From contig DJEH01000110.1 of NCBI GenBank assembly GCA_002431845.1, positions 19,842 through 35,352 of the forward strand: 15,511 bases of DNA, in the 5' to 3' direction. Of the stretch, positions 15,510 to 15,511 are shown piece after piece (position 1 is the first letter of the stretch; every line of letters starts with the position of its first letter). The DNA is from Prevotellaceae bacterium UBA5903. GTDB taxonomy: Bacteria > Bacteroidota > Bacteroidia > Bacteroidales > Bacteroidaceae. The translations under genes were made by a program, and so were the position numbers. A model generated the notes under the pieces. The model saw only the letters and a list, made by a program, of their open reading frames with translations. It was not told the DNA's origin and ran no database searches.

Positions 15510-15511
15510 AT

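Noticed and set aside
15464..15511. CRISPR array start
   Set aside because: The repeated part is 11 bp with 11-bp gaps and internal dyads, far too short for CRISPR repeats and spacers, and no cas gene is present.

Overview
The window looks like a piece of a Bacteroidales chromosome, most likely Prevotella or a close relative. Four exported proteins have signal peptides ending in Ala-Gln, as is typical of this phylum. Start codons follow A/T-rich leaders with no Shine-Dalgarno sequence. Several intergenic sequences match the Bacteroidetes -7 promoter element TAnnTTTG. The genes are mainly housekeeping and cell-envelope genes. I see no insertion sequence, phage gene, CRISPR array, tRNA or rRNA.

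Layout. (1) 1-474: the 3' part of lptB, the ATPase of the lipopolysaccharide exporter, cut by the window edge. (2) 681-3158: a complete exported S9 (dipeptidyl-peptidase IV-like) serine peptidase. A strong bidirectional terminator at 3189-3236 separates it from the convergent pair that follows. (3) Minus strand, 5500 down to 3310: a secreted PD40 / coiled-coil protein of unknown role, then a uridine phosphorylase-like enzyme, probably one operon. (4) Plus strand, 5637-10839: a LysM-LysM-PBP1 periplasmic protein, a small outer-membrane beta-barrel and valyl-tRNA synthetase. Gaps are 20 and 53 bp with no visible terminator between them. (5) 10958-13987: a 1009-residue exported protein that reads as an Amidase_3-type N-acetylmuramoyl-L-alanine amidase split by a golvesin-like insert, followed by Fn3 and glutamine-amidotransferase-like domains. 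(6) 14096-15268: a 12-helix MFS transporter. It is followed by three consecutive hairpins, and the window ends in a 22-bp-period repeat.

Regulation. The 5501-5636 region holds two -7 boxes, TACTTTTG, on opposite strands and 43 bp apart. They point at the PD40 gene and the LysM-PBP1 gene. The plus-strand box lies inside the longest reading frame of the LysM gene, so its real start is probably the GTG at 5637.

How the genes may work together. LysM-PBP1, barrel, PD40 protein, split amidase, peptidase and LptB all act at or across the periplasm and outer membrane, so an envelope-maintenance theme is clear. No defence system or biosynthetic cluster is present. The least described parts are the LysM-PBP1/barrel/PD40 divergent locus and the multi-domain amidase.
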